A stretch of 64,000 bases of DNA, taken from the NCBI GenBank assembly GCA_963575745.1, contig CAUYUJ010018574.1, forward strand, positions 136,760 through 200,759, read 5' to 3'. Positions 49,766-60,532 of the stretch are shown here, in pieces (positions within the stretch are counted from its first letter, which is position 1; the number at the start of each line of letters is the position of its first letter). Below the pieces are notes generated by a model. It was not told the origin of the DNA. It ran no database searches and was given only the letters and a program-made list of their open reading frames with translations. Both the position numbers and the translations under genes were made by a program. Source of the DNA: Prorocentrum cordatum. Its lineage: Eukaryota > Sar > Dinophyceae > Prorocentrales > Prorocentraceae.

Positions 49766-49906
49766 AACATAAACTGTTGGCGCCCCGCGCGAATTTCTTG
49801 GGTCCGCGCTGGACCCCGGAGCGCGCCAGGGTTGGCGCCGGAGGCGCCGCCGGGGGGGGCCCAGGTGCGGATCCAAGACATCCGCGCGGAGCGCCACAAG
49901 TTTGTG
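49766..49906. mobile_element. foldback element family M2, copy 3
   Basis: GTTGGCGCCCCGCGCGAATT on the left pairs with inverted CTTGTGGCGCTCCGCGCGGA. The centre GGTCCGCGCTGGACCCC is shared with copy 2. It starts about 50 bp after TIR copy D ends. Confidence 0.8.
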
Positions 49907-50009
49907 ATTACGGCGTTTTTTTTCTTCTTCGGAGGCAAGCGAAGACGGACGGAAGGCGGAGAGCGGTGAAGCGACCCAGGACCGCAGCAGTAGCACAGGG
50001 GTCGCAGCG

Positions 50010-50543
50010 ACAGATACACACACACGCACGCACGCACGCACGGACGCACGCCTACACACACCCACACACACACACACACACACACACTCACGCACACACG
50101 CACACATACACAAACACACTAACACTCACACACGCACACACACACATGGACACACACACACGCACAAACACAAGCACACACACGTCCACACACGCACACA
50201 CACATCCACACACATCAACACACACACACGCACACGCACACACACACACACAAACACACACCCACACTCACGCGCACACGCCCTCACTCTCACATACACT
50301 CACACACAAACAAACACACACACAGAGAATATTCGCACACGCGCACACACGGACACACACACACACGCAAGCACGCATCCACACACACACACACACGCGC
50401 GCGCACACACATCCACACACACATCCACACACATACACACACCACACACACACACACGCACGCACGCACACACACACACACTCACACACACACAAACCCA
50501 CACACACATACCACACATACACACAGACACAGACAGATACTCA

Positions 50544-50596
<53 letters not shown>

Positions 50597-50603
50597 GCAC
50601 ACA

Positions 50604-50650
<47 letters not shown>

Positions 50651-50872
50651 CGCACGCACACACACACACACACACACACACTTTCACACACACACACACA
50701 CCAACCCGCACACACACACATACACACACCACACACACAGACACAAACACACACACACACAACAAAAAAAAACACACCACACACACAGACACAGACACAC
50801 ACACACACGGACACACACACATGGACACACACACACACACACACGCACGGACACTCACACACACACACACAC
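50010..50872 (+). repeat. (CA)n microsatellite
   Basis: About 860 bp of CACA with CG and CT variants. It directly abuts the left direct repeat of the YVDD retroelement. Confidence 0.95.
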
Positions 50873-51513
50873 GGATGAGTTGTAGTTAGCAAGATACCCT
50901 CGCTCCCGCAGACCAGCTCCGCAAGACGTCACCACCGCTGAATGCCAGGAGATGCGAAGCCTCATTCGCCGATAAGCGTAGGCAATCAAACACTGAAGCA
51001 ACAAATGAGAAAGAAGATGTCGTGAGTCTTTCCGTATCTTGTCACAAGCACAGTCGAGCGAGGAGCCAATACGTATTTGCGGCCCTTAGGCCTTGAGCGA
51101 GCTCCTAAACCTCCCGCTCGGAGGCTTTGAACATAAAGGCTGCCATGTGAATACCAGACGGCAGCTATCTGGTAGGATCACGGCCAGGAGGCACAGGCGA
51201 GGGGGAGAGGGAGCAGGGCCACGGCCAAGAGGCAGGAGGACGAAGGCGAGGAAGAGAACAAGCAGGAGAGAGAGGAAGAGGAAGACAGAGAGCCTGCGCT
51301 GGCACCCCACCAGGACCCCAAGAGTCCCGAAAACGGCGACGCGCGGATTACCCAACGCTGACAGCCCGAGACATTAGACCAAAAGAAAAGAAACAGAGCA
51401 TACAGGTTCCGAGCTACTCTCCGAAAGAAATCTCAGGTCTAAAAGCATAGTGTGTAAGAGAATTGCGCCAGAGGATTGAAATGAATGAAGAAGCACACGC
51501 ACACACACACACA
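50873..51513 (-). repeat. long terminal direct repeat, copy 1 (3' end of element)
   Basis: It matches 57296-57930 over about 640 bp at more than 90 percent by eye (for example TTGTAGTTAGCAAGATACC, CAACAAATGAGAAAGAAGAT, GACAGCCCGAGACATTAGAC). Both copies end in CACACGC/CGCACACACA. Both contain the same 89-codon minus-strand frame (MGNPRVAVFGT), probably not a gene. Confidence 0.9.
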
Positions 51514-51634
51514 TCCCGACCAAAGTGATAAGGGGTGGGATGCTAAAGAAACCGCTGCATCAGGCTCAAGACGTATCTCAAGCCATCACGGACGCAATTA
51601 ATTATAGCATGCAAAGATCTCACGATCATTAACA

Positions 51635-52033
51635 CTAGTGGCCTAACCAGGCACAGACTCCGATCAAAATGGGTTGGGCTACTGCAGCAAACCACGCCCA
51701 CGTCTCTCCCACCGTGGGTTGTGTATCCGCCATTATCGATGAGGAAGAGGCAAACGTGTTGCGAGGACGGCCACCGGACAGCTTGGCGGCCGTCTGGAAC
51801 CACCCCCCAACCTCAGGGAAGACCAGTTGGAGCAAGAGTCGACTGCCAACCAAGGGGAGCATAGTCACTGTCCTTTGGATCGCAAAGGTGAGCATACCCT
51901 CGGCTGAGACCCGAGCAAACCCAACAAATATACAAGTCTGATACGCCGTCCATACAGCCACGAATATCGGGATGAGAATTAAGAGGAAACGAAATACTGG
52001 CCAGATGTGTTCTGTCGGGTCAGCAGCCACCAA
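51635..52033 (-). CDS. small membrane protein ORF
   Basis: It begins MVAADPTEHIWPVFRFLLIL, followed by PIFVAVWTAYQTCIFVGF, a 25-residue hydrophobic span, a second moderately hydrophobic stretch (TMLPLVGSRLLLQLVF) and a C-terminal AVAQPILIGVCAWLGH. It is in the same frame as the 52061 ORF, separated by one TGA, so it may be its read-through or a separate ORF. A last ORF with membrane spans in a retroelement recalls an envelope-like or viral accessory gene, but I see no specific homology. Confidence 0.4.
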   Translation of the reverse strand: MVAADPTEHIWPVFRFLLILIPIFVAVWTAYQTCIFVGFARVSAEGMLTFAIQRTVTMLPLVGSRLLLQLVFPEVGGWFQTAAKLSGGRPRNTFASSSSIMADTQPTVGETWAWFAAVAQPILIGVCAWLGH

Positions 52034-52060
52034 CCACGAAGCAGCAGGATGATCTGTTAT

Positions 52061-53232
52061 TCAGCCGATGACAATGTTCTGGAGATCCGTGGCACTCCAT
52101 GTTCCGTCACGCAGCATTCGGGCATACATGATCTGTCCAACTTTCGTGAAACTGCTCGTTGCGTGGATGTCGGTGGCTGGCATTCCCAAACTCTGAATAT
52201 TTGTCTGCCACTGTGATAATCCCTTGCACCGCTGAATCTGAGACCACCATTCGCTAAAAGGCATCAGCGCGCCCCCGGCAGACGCAATCTCCTGGGAAAG
52301 CTGAACCATGTTCTGGCGCCCGCCGCTGATGCCCAAGATACTCAACGCATGATCATGGCCCGTAGTGGTCATCTGGGTCTTGAGCAGGGTGGATGGGCCA
52401 GGAGCCGCAACACCACCGCCAGACGTTGGCAGAATGGGGCTCCCAGCTGCAGGTGTCGGTGTGGTCGGCGTGGTCGCCGCTGGGGTCGATGGTTGCGGGC
52501 CCGCTCTGGGCGGGGTGGAAGGTTGTCCTGCCTGGGGTGCGGGCTGAGGCATGCCGAGCATCCGTTCCAACATCTGGCGAATCGCCCTTGAGTCCTCCGC
52601 CGTATTGGCAAGGGTGTTGTTGATGCTGCCTATCTGCTGGCCATGGGACTCGACGGTGGTCTGCAAGGTCGCCATGTTGCTCTGGAGCTGCTGGATGACG
52701 GGATGGTTGGCTATGGAGGTGTCGGCCTGTGCCGTCGTTGAGCCTGACGCCGTAAGGGCAGTCGAAGTGCCTGACCCAGGTGCGGAGCCAACCAGGCGGT
52801 GTAGACGGCCCACCGTCTGCTGCAGTCGGGCGTCTCCTGGAACACTGGATCGGAGGACGTCCGCGAGCGCACCGACAAGCTCACGGGCCGGTTCCGAGGT
52901 CGTAGAGACGCCAGTAGTCTGCACGGGAACAGCTGGTGGCGGTTGGGCTGTCACGCCCGAAGTCCCCGGGGTCGTCACAGTCGGCTGCTGCTGAGACTGG
53001 GCCAGCGCATTGCCCGGAGCTCCCCGAGGGCTGCGATGTTGTCCACGACGGAGGTCATCTGGCCGAGCATGCTGCTGAAGCCACCGCCGCTGCTGCCTCC
53101 GAAGGAGGCGTAGTTGTTGGGACCAGCCCCACCACGTGACCATTGCTGGTTGTAGCGGGGTGCGTAGGGGCCTCCTTGGCGGCCCTGCTGCCCAAGGCCT
53201 TTGCCGCCGCCTTTCTTCCGGAACGAGAACAT
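52061..53232 (-). pseudogene. gag-like Gly-rich protein
   Basis: Starts MFSFRKKGGGKGLGQQGRQG at 53232 and continues with Asn/Gly/Ser-rich GGAGPNNYASFGGSSGGG and SSMLGQMTSVVDNIAALGE. A frameshift near 52990 leads into ALAQSQQQPTVTTPGTSGVT and a helical segment (QLQSNMATLQTTVESHGQQI), then a Pro/Thr linker and a folded-looking C-terminus (ALSILGISGGRQNMVQLSQE) ending at 52061. Basic start, disordered linker and coiled coil fit a nucleocapsid-type role. Confidence 0.45.
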
Positions 53233-53389
53233 CGCACAGGGTCGGTCGGACGTAGACTTCGGTGAGGACGGGCTGCCGTCGCAACTCGAAGGGTCCTCCG
53301 AGCTCTGAGAGAAAAAGGCTGCAAGGGCATTGGGTGAAGCTCGGAGAGAACTACACGTGAGCATCGCAAGTCGGATCGCATTTTCCGCA

Positions 53390-54449
53390 ATTTCCAATCG
53401 GGGAGAGGGTGGGATAAGGCCTCGCCAGATCAGTCGAATGTGTGGGCGGGAATAACCCAGTCGGAACATAACCATAAGATCACAGCAAATCAACACAAGC
53501 CGGTTATTGTTACAGATTCGGAGGTTCTCCCACCTTCGGATGCGCCCACGAAGTTCAGCGCGTTGCTTTAGGAGAGTAGGTGGGGAAGAGCCCATATAGG
53601 GCAGTAGTGATTGTTTGGCTAGCTTAGAGCTGTCCCCCGAGATAGCGTACGCCTCATTCTTGTGCATGATCCAATGGGAGACCTTGTGGATAGTAAAGAA
53701 GAATACTGTTTCGAGATAGGGGGCCATAACAGTGTCACCAACGATGGTGGGATCCGTAAAGTCAAAAAAGACCGTTGACGCATAAACCGAATAGACTAGT
53801 CGTCGCAAACACTTGGCACAGCACACCTTTGAAGCTAGTAAGATGTCGTCGACATACCTGCCAGTGAGAATAATACTACGTCTTACAGGGTAGCGGGCGC
53901 CCATCTGATACTCTAGGTCACTGAGGACCGCGTGCAGAATAAAGCCAATGAGGGGGCCTCCTATGAGGGCCCCTTGGAGCTGTTGCACCATGAGCCCACC
54001 TACCAAAAATAGCCGCACCCCCAAGAATCCTCCCAAAGCTCTCCGAAGGCTGCGCACCACCCAGACCGTGCGGTCCCACAGGCGTTGATTGATATGACCT
54101 CCAAACTAGGCGTGGGAGCGTTGTGTTCGGAGAACAGTGATACACCGATGGGCCTCAACTTTTGAGAACAGTCTGTCCAGGCAGTCAAGGATTCGCGCCA
54201 CATCGATCGCCTCACATGCCTGGCCTGCGCCCCCAACCAGGACGCCAGGGAGCCGCATCGGCTGCAAACAACCTCTGCGCAAAGGCGAAGCCACTGTCGG
54301 TGCCGAGACCAGATGGCAGCATTGGTCCAGCACACCGGGCACAGCCGTGTCGAGAGAGAGAAAGGACCATCCTGGATTGAACTGGTTGGAGAGGAAAGTA
54401 AGGGCACGGCTGACCGATCGGCATAGCGCACGGGATGGTAAACACACAA
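53390..54449 (-). pseudogene. reverse transcriptase with YVDD motif
   Basis: Upstream frame pieces read FNPGWSFLSLDTAVPGVLDQ and LPGVLVGGAGQACEAIDVAR. The latter is probably motif A, which in related copies I recall as GDAGQ-type; here the Asp reads Gly. After a frame change near 54106 come LQGALIGGPLIGFILHAVLS (motif B) and SIILTGRYVDDILLASKVCC (motif C with both Asp). Then MAPYLETVFFFTIHKVSHWI lies in the thumb region. The lost motif A Asp and the frameshift mean it is inactive. Confidence 0.65.
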
Positions 54450-54531
54450 AGCTGTATATGTTACGAAAGCATCTGCGCTGCGGCTTGGAGCAACGACGTC
54501 GGCCGTCGGGCGGGGTCTGGAGGAGAAAAAG

Positions 54532-54552
54532 AAAAAAAAAAAAGAAAAAAAG

Positions 54553-54641
<89 letters not shown>
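54532..54641 (+). repeat. poly(A) tract
   Basis: GAAAAAGAAAAAA grading into about 90 uninterrupted A. On the element's coding strand it is poly(T), placed between the N-terminal ORF and the RT, so it is an expansion or a separate insertion, not this element's tail. Confidence 0.95.
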
Positions 54642-54642
<1 letters not shown>

Positions 54643-54742
54643 GCACCAGCACTTCAGCTTGACCGTTGGGTAGATGTACGGGATATGGGATTGGTGTATA
54701 GGGCCCTCCCCAGGTATTCGCATGCCCTTGGGAATGGTGTAA

Positions 54743-55669
54743 TCATACAGTTAACGATGCCAAGAGACCACAGCCATCGCAGGGGCATTGATTACCCTCC
54801 ACCGTGCAAGGGGCCCGAGAGACCATAGCTAACCACCAAGCCAGGTGATATATCCCAGAGACTTTCCACAGAGTGTTCGGATCTTCGTCTTCCACCGTAA
54901 ACGTGCAAACCTGGCGAGCCTTAGAGGCCCTTTCCTCGAACTTACTTCGTGCTGCTGTCAGGTGTCGGTAGGGTCCTTCTGGCTGGGCCCCTTCAGGGGC
55001 GGGCCGTGGAGGCCGTCGATATGGGGCATGCTGGGTCCTATCCAGGCCTTGAGAGGCTAGCCATTTATTGCAAGAGGCTCGGGTATCCTTCGTGCGGGCG
55101 CTTGAGGAGGTTGGAGTGAGAAGGGGAATGCGGCCGTTCACAGGGATTCGCTCCATGTCGTCGCCTCGGGCGGCGCGATTGAAGTCATCTAAGGTGAGAG
55201 AGGCAAGCTGGTCAAACTGCAAAGTACGAAACGCGCGAGCGATGTCGCACATACCTCCTCGAATGCACGGCGCCGCCTGGACCAAAATCCGCGCTGACTT
55301 GGCAGCCCACGCGGCCCAAGCCGGCCTGGTGGGTCGGGCTTGCTGGACCGTGATGGCCAGCCAGCCGCGCGCAGCCGCCACCTCCGAGCTGTGGGAAACT
55401 TTGATCACCGTCGGCACAGGGGCGGGCAGTCGCAGACTGTTGAGGTAGGCCTTCAAAGACGATCGAACCCTTATCCGATCCATCCAATGGGGTGCAGAGT
55501 TGTGAAATCCCACACATGATACATAATGTCGGAACCATGCCGTCGGCCCCGACAGATGCACCCCCAAGGGATAGCGCGGGGCTGCACAGAGATCCATTTC
55601 ATCATAAGAACTGTCAGACCCGTTCCCAAGATGTTGAGGGGTCCGTAACCTAAACCCTGCAAGGTCCAC
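54743..55669 (-). pseudogene. YVDD element, pol N-terminal region
   Basis: The 308-codon frame ends with RQVCTFTVEDEDPNTLWKVS, then GIYHLAWWLAMV and CPCDGCGLLASLTV. A VEDxD...W segment ahead of the RT is a pattern I associate with dinoflagellate retroelements of this type. The middle, LVQAAPCIRGGMCDIARAFR, looks helical. It precedes the RT in the same orientation, with the poly(A) tract between them. Confidence 0.45.
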
Positions 55670-56334
55670 CGTTGGAGGGGGCGGTCATAGAGATCGCCGT
55701 ACTTGTGTTGGAGAAAATGTTGCCACCTATGTCGGCCAGCAGGGTACCTAGAGAAGCCCATATACCTAGCGCAGAGAGACGCCATTCGTCGATCATGCCA
55801 AGATTGGTTAAGCACAGCTTGAGCTTCACAATGAGGTAGAGCCTGACGCCTACTGGTTCGGCGCCTGCGCCTTATGGGGGTCTCCCTGCACCTGGCCCGT
55901 AGACGCCCAAGCTGGGGATTACTCAAATTGTTAGCGGCAGGTCGCGAGTAGGCAATAAACGCACTCTCCTGGGCGTGGGCTTGGGAGGAAGGCACAGCCG
56001 CAAGGAAGAGCATCAGGAGCCACGAGGAGCACCCAGGGGCCAGCAGGAGGTACCGACTGCGCTCCTTAGTTGGGGTCCCATTGGAGATGCAGCGGAGGAC
56101 CCGTAGGTGCTCGCGGAAGCGCCCAACTCCACCAGAGTGCCCACTTGAGCGCCGCACCATGGAGCCTTCGCCCACATAGAGCCTGTCGGAAACAAGTTGG
56201 CACACAAAGCTGAAGGGGGCCCGAGTCGTGCGCCGCGGGCCTCGGCGTAGGATCTGAAATACACTTAGCCTGCAGATATACAAAGGTAAACAGTTCCAAC
56301 GCACGCAGCAAAGTGGCTTCACCTTTCCGATCAA
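55471..56334 (-). pseudogene. YVDD element ORF, unknown
   Basis: Overlaps the next ORF in another frame. It contains a hydrophobic SRYLLLAPGCSSWLLMLFLA run, then AVPSSQAHAQE resembling a signal peptide, and YMGFSRYPAGRHRWQHFLQH. Function unknown. Confidence 0.3.
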
Positions 56335-56343
56335 AGGCTGAGA

Positions 56344-57315
56344 TCAGGCGCGGGGGGGGGGGGGGGGGAGGTCGCGGAGCAACTTGCGGGCCTCCTGCCG
56401 CGCCTTGCGCCCACCTGTGAGAAGAGCTCTACTACGACACAACGTTAGAGTTACCGTGAGGGCTGCGACCACTGTCGAGATGCATGGGCGTACGCCTGGT
56501 CGTGGGAGGAGCTCGACGAGCTCCTTCTGAACAAGATGCACATAGTCTATATACCGAGTGGATGGAGCCGAAACGAGAATCGGCCATAGACCTGAAGCCA
56601 AGACCATAGCCGTCACATCACCATATCGCTGCTGGCTCCGAAGGTCGCTGTAGATGGAGATCTTGGTGGGCCATCCAACTGTCGCCCGAAGTTCCTGCAT
56701 CACTGCGGGGAGGATCTGGGGTCCAGGTAGTGCCGTAAGAGACTGACGCGTATTCATATGAACGCGGATATACTCATCACATTCACTCTGGAGATTACCT
56801 GCACAGCCACGTATACACATGAAAAAGAGGAGTGGTCGAAGCGGGAGTCGGGGGCGGAGTATGGCAAGTATGGTAAGTATGGCAAGGATCGCCTCCATCA
56901 GGAGGCAAGTACATGTTGTCACCGAAGAAGTTACCTGTCGGACAACCAGTGGCCATATTCCAACCATTGTTGAAATTGATCTTGATACCACTGGGTGGAC
57001 GAAGTCGGCGTGGGCCTGTTGCACTTCTTCAAGAGTCATATACATGGCCCTGGTCGTCTCGTTGTATATTCTGTGTGCCCGCCATGTGGTCATATTGACC
57101 GTAGATATTTGATTCGGCCATCTGCTGCCTGAGCTGGTAAATTCGCCAACTCTAAATGCCAGTCCTCGGTCTAAAAGTAACTGTTCCATCAGCACGTCGG
57201 AAGAATGAAGGTATATGTATACATGGATTATGTAGGCGGGGTGCGGTACACACTGTCTCGTAGGATCGGCGCCCCGCACTCCCCGCGTCACACTTGGATG
57301 CGTTGTAGTTAGCAA
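56344..57315 (-). CDS. first ORF of YVDD element, unknown
   Basis: The 323-codon frame begins inside the right direct repeat (MLTTTHPSVTRG). It has a hydrophobic patch (LLMEAILAILTILAILRPRL then PLRPLLFFMCIRGCAG) and a second (DVTAMVLASGLWPILV), with polar regions between (EEVQQAHADFVHPVV). It ends in a poly-Pro run from a G homopolymer. Possibly membrane-associated; no family recognised. Confidence 0.35.
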   Translation of the reverse strand: MLTTTHPSVTRGVRGADPTRQCVPHPAYIIHVYIYLHSSDVLMEQLLLDRGLAFRVGEFTSSGSRWPNQISTVNMTTWRAHRIYNETTRAMYMTLEEVQQAHADFVHPVVSRSISTMVGIWPLVVRQVTSSVTTCTCLLMEAILAILTILAILRPRLPLRPLLFFMCIRGCAGNLQSECDEYIRVHMNTRQSLTALPGPQILPAVMQELRATVGWPTKISIYSDLRSQQRYGDVTAMVLASGLWPILVSAPSTRYIDYVHLVQKELVELLPRPGVRPCISTVVAALTVTLTLCRSRALLTGGRKARQEARKLLRDLPPPPPRA

Positions 57316-57930
57316 GATACCCAGGCTCCCGCAGACCAGCTCCCCAAGACGTCACCACCGCTGAGTGCCAGGAGAAGCGCAGCCTCAATCGCCGATAGGC
57401 GTAGGCAGTCAAACACTGAAGCAACAAATGAGAAAGAAGATGTCGTGAGTCTTTCCGTATCTTGTCACAAGCACAGTCGAGCGAGGAGCCGATACGTCTT
57501 TGCGGCCCTTAGGCCTTGAGCGAGCTCCTGACCCCCCCGCTCGGAAGCTTTGAACATAAAGGCTGCCATGTGAATACCACACGGCAGCTATCTGGTAGGA
57601 TCACGGCCAGGAGGCACAGGCGAGGGGGAGAGGGAGCAGGGCCACGGCCAAGAGGCAGGAGGACGAAGGCGAGGAAGAGAACAAGCAGGAGAGAGAGGAA
57701 GAGGAAGACAGAGAGCCTGCGCTGGCACTCCACCAGGATCCCAGGAGTCCCGAAAACGGCGACGCGCGGATTACCCAACGCTGACAGCCCGAGACATTAG
57801 ACCAAAAGAAAAGAAATAGAGCATACAGGTTCCGAGCTACTGTCCGAGAGAAATCTCACGCCTAAAAGCATACTGTGTGCTGAGAATTGCGTCAGAGGAC
57901 TGAAATGAATGAAAAACACACGCGCACACA
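57296..57930 (-). repeat. long terminal direct repeat, copy 2 (5' end of element)
   Basis: Partner of 50873-51513. It is followed on the outside by a short CA run, (AT)n to 57952 and TTTTCGGTCGTCGCGCC. Confidence 0.9.
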
Positions 57931-57959
57931 TAATATATATATATATATATAGTTTTCGG

Positions 57960-58590
57960 TCGTCGCGCCCCGGCGGCAACGGCGTTGGGCGCAGGGCCGG
58001 CGGCCGAACGCGCGGCAAGTGGAAGGAAGGATGAGAAAGAGAGGCGAGCGAAGGTGAGGCGGCTGGCCTCTCGCGGGGCAGCGGCCGGGAGCGGTGCAGG
58101 GGCGCCGGGGCAGCGGGCACCAGCGCGCAGCGGCCAAGACGGCCCGAACTCGGACGACCAGGAAACAGCACGCCAAGGGACAGGAGGGCCAAACAAGGCG
58201 AGGACAGCAAGCCAAGGGAGAGGAGGGCCAAACGAGGCGAGGAAGACGCGGGGAGAGAGAGGAACGGCAGCGGACAGCCGAGGGGGGAGACGGACGGGCG
58301 CAATGACACAGGCCGACCGACGGATGAGGGGGATCCGAAGGCAAGGGAGGATACGCCACACACCTCTCGAGGGCAAGGCACGCCGCGGGGAGGGGAAGGA
58401 GCCAGCCGAAGAGGGAGGCACACAGAGACGAAGGAGGCACAGCGCAAAGGCAGAGGGAGAAGGGGGGCCACGCGGCGACGGAGGCGGGCCATCCGGCGAA
58501 GCCGCGCTTCGGAAGGACTTCCAGCCATTCTTCAAAGCCCGAGCAGATGCCTCGTCGATTGATTCCTCCAGCAGCTGTATTTACACATCT
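57960..58590. other. GC-rich segment related to 43126-43680
   Basis: The start TTTTCGGTCGTCGCGCC and the words CGGGGCAGCGGC and GGCGCCGGGGCAGCG recur after the CA tract at 43126. This suggests a dispersed repeat whose 5' end is a CA tract. No gene is supported. Confidence 0.45.
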
Positions 58591-58596
58591 ACAACC

Positions 58597-59434
58597 CTAG
58601 ACGCGATCTGACTCGCGACGTTCGCCCGAAAAGTCCTCGATGGCTCCCCGGGAAGATCCGTCTAAACAGTCCACATGCGCGGCCTCTGCCCCAACCTCGC
58701 CTCCCCAATCGAAAGGATCACGGTCGAAATCGAAAGCGCCAATCGGGTATCCTGAATCATATGTACTGGGATCTGCTGGGCATGTCGCGCTGCCCTCTCG
58801 TTCGCCACCGTGCCGCAAGCAGTCCTGTAGGCCGCGAAATCTTACAGGCTCCGAACACTGTGCGTCGCGCAAACTCCCGACCCTCCTGCCAGCCACGAGA
58901 AGAAGGTGAGCCTGAGCGGGGGGCATCGCCTGGCTTCGCAGATCCTCCGTTTGCCTGCAGGAGGAGGAGGAGAAGGAGGAGGAGGGGGTAGGAGGAGGAG
59001 GAGGAGGACGAGGAGGAGGAGGACCTGACTCTTGGTCTCGATCGGCTGCGCGAGCCGGTGGCTCGCTCGTCGCCCACGCTGCTGACTGGCTGCGGCTAGT
59101 GCTGGCTCGGGGCCTGGCGCAGGAGAGCTCTTCTCGGCACGGCAAGCGCCAGTCCTCCAGAGGCTGCTGCTGCTGCTGCTGGTGACCCACTGGCACGCGC
59201 CATCTCGGTGTTCCACTCCGCCGGATGCTCGCGTGGAACAGGCTGCTCCAGCTCTTCGGGCTGCTGCTTGCGAGCGGCCTCTGGCGAGCCCGCGAGCGCA
59301 GCGTCGGACGCATTCTTGAGCTGATGTGACAACTGCTGTGTGGGCTGTACCATCGACTGCCTCGTCTCCAGGACGCTGCGAGGCGAACCTTTATGTCGCC
59401 ATCTGTGGCTGCTGAAGATCGCCGACGCGATCAT
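58597..59434 (-). CDS. weak minus-strand ORFs
   Basis: Two overlapping frames: 59434-59096 (MIASAIFSSHRWRHKGS, then QLKNASDAALAGSPEAARKQ) and 59313-58597, whose end (YDSGYPIGAFDFDRDPFDWG then GEVGAEAAHVDCLDGSSRGA) looks like folded acidic protein. An AGC run at 59167-59181 and a GGA tract (58960-59025) complicate reading. Function unknown. Confidence 0.3.
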
Positions 59435-59597
59435 TTCTCATTGTCGCCCATGTACTGGTCTGTCGCTCTTTCTGATGTTGTAAGCCATGCTGACATTCAC
59501 CAACTGTTGCATGCAATTGAGAGCTGCCTCCAGGCACGTTGACGATCATATCCTCCATCTGCGCGGTGAACACTTTATTCTCTTCCAGTTGAAGTAA

Positions 59598-60278
59598 TCA
59601 CCTCGGCAACTTCTCTGTAGCACGATGAACATGTAGCACAGTTCGTTGAACTTGGCTGTAATTCGGAAGGTGCAGCCTGCTCTTGGTGATTCGCCACCAC
59701 TCCCAAAAATGAAATTGTCCTCGAGCGTGGTAGCCTTGGCCCAAATACTTTGACTGGTTTCTCTGGCCCTCCTCATCCTCAGGGTCTGGCATGATACCTC
59801 CATATGTCTCGATATACGCTTTTGACACGCATGCCTGCGACGGTGAAACTCCGTAGCGAACATGGCAATATCGCGGAATAGATCTCGCTGTCCAACGCAC
59901 ACTGCTTGGAAATAGTTGTCCCACCATCTGCGTGTTCCTTGGAGTTGTCCTTCTTGTTGCCATTGTTGGGCTATCCACCTGGCGGACGGGATGGCGCAAA
60001 ACACCATGTGCATGTGCTGATGTTTGTGTCGACGCGCACCCAACTGCGAGGGCCGCAAATAGAGCAAGCAACCCAACGACGCCTGCCGCCACTCGCCATG
60101 GTGTTACGACTCTGCACTGGGAAAGATGGAACCCCACGGCCGCAGGACAGCTTGCCGTGAGAGCGCGGGCCCAACACCCGCTGTGAAGTCGTTGAAAGAA
60201 CGACGGCTGGCTGAACAGCCTTGTCTGCCACGGCTCAGCGGTAGATCCTCCTTCTTCGAGAAAAACATATCGAGCCAA
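59598..60278 (-). CDS. possible membrane-anchored ORF
   Basis: A 226-codon frame with one strong membrane span (VTPWRVAAGVVGLLALFAAL, then AVGCAS) and a C-terminal part IETYGGIMPDPEDEEGQRNQ with GQGYHARGQFHFWEWWRITK. The overlapping frame 60076-59546 also looks protein-like (DNFIFGSGGESPRAGCTFRI), so a frameshifted retroelement ORF is the alternative. Confidence 0.3.
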   Translation of the reverse strand: MARYVFLEEGGSTAEPWQTRLFSQPSFFQRLHSGCWARALTASCPAAVGFHLSQCRVVTPWRVAAGVVGLLALFAALAVGCASTQTSAHAHGVLRHPVRQVDSPTMATRRTTPRNTQMVGQLFPSSVRWTARSIPRYCHVRYGVSPSQACVSKAYIETYGGIMPDPEDEEGQRNQSKYLGQGYHARGQFHFWEWWRITKSRLHLPNYSQVQRTVLHVHRATEKLPR

Positions 60279-60532
60279 ACGTGTTACGGAAACGAGGAGA
60301 AGGAGGAGGAGGAAACGGGGGCGCGATTCAAGGAGGAGGTGTAGGGCGCAACCCTAGGAGGGACCAGCTCAGGGAGGGAACATCGACTTGCGATCGACGA
60401 GGCATAGCCGACAGCTCGGCGATAGACCCTCGACAGCAGCTCGGAACGGTCCTGGGCGGCACGGACTCTCCTCGGGCCCCATATCCGCGACTCATGGGCG
60501 ATTGGCGGTCGGCGCGTCCCCGCCTGGGCCTA

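Larger units (their letters stand above)
50873..57930 (-). mobile_element. YVDD-type retroelement between long direct repeats
   Basis: The 7.06-kb unit comprises the repeat copies and a 5.8-kb interior with only minus-strand coding remnants: 57315-56344, 56334-55471, 55669-54743, RT 54449-53390, Gly-rich/gag-like 53232-52061 and a membrane ORF 52033-51635. The RT has a motif B-like LQGALIGGPLIGFIL and RYVDDILLASK. It is not a LINE (no endonuclease or RNase H seen) and has no evident tRNA primer site, aspartic protease or integrase, so a normal Ty1 or Ty3 type is unlikely. Frameshifts and a 100-bp poly(A) on plus show decay. It abuts CA tracts on both sides. Confidence 0.65.

Noticed and set aside
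51086-51355. 89-codon minus-strand ORF inside the terminal direct repeat (also 57509-57778)
   Set aside because: Present in both copies simply because the repeats are nearly identical; Leu-run composition, no independent support.
54532-54641. Poly(A) considered as the 3' tail of the YVDD element
   Set aside because: It is on the opposite strand to the coding remnants and internal to the element.
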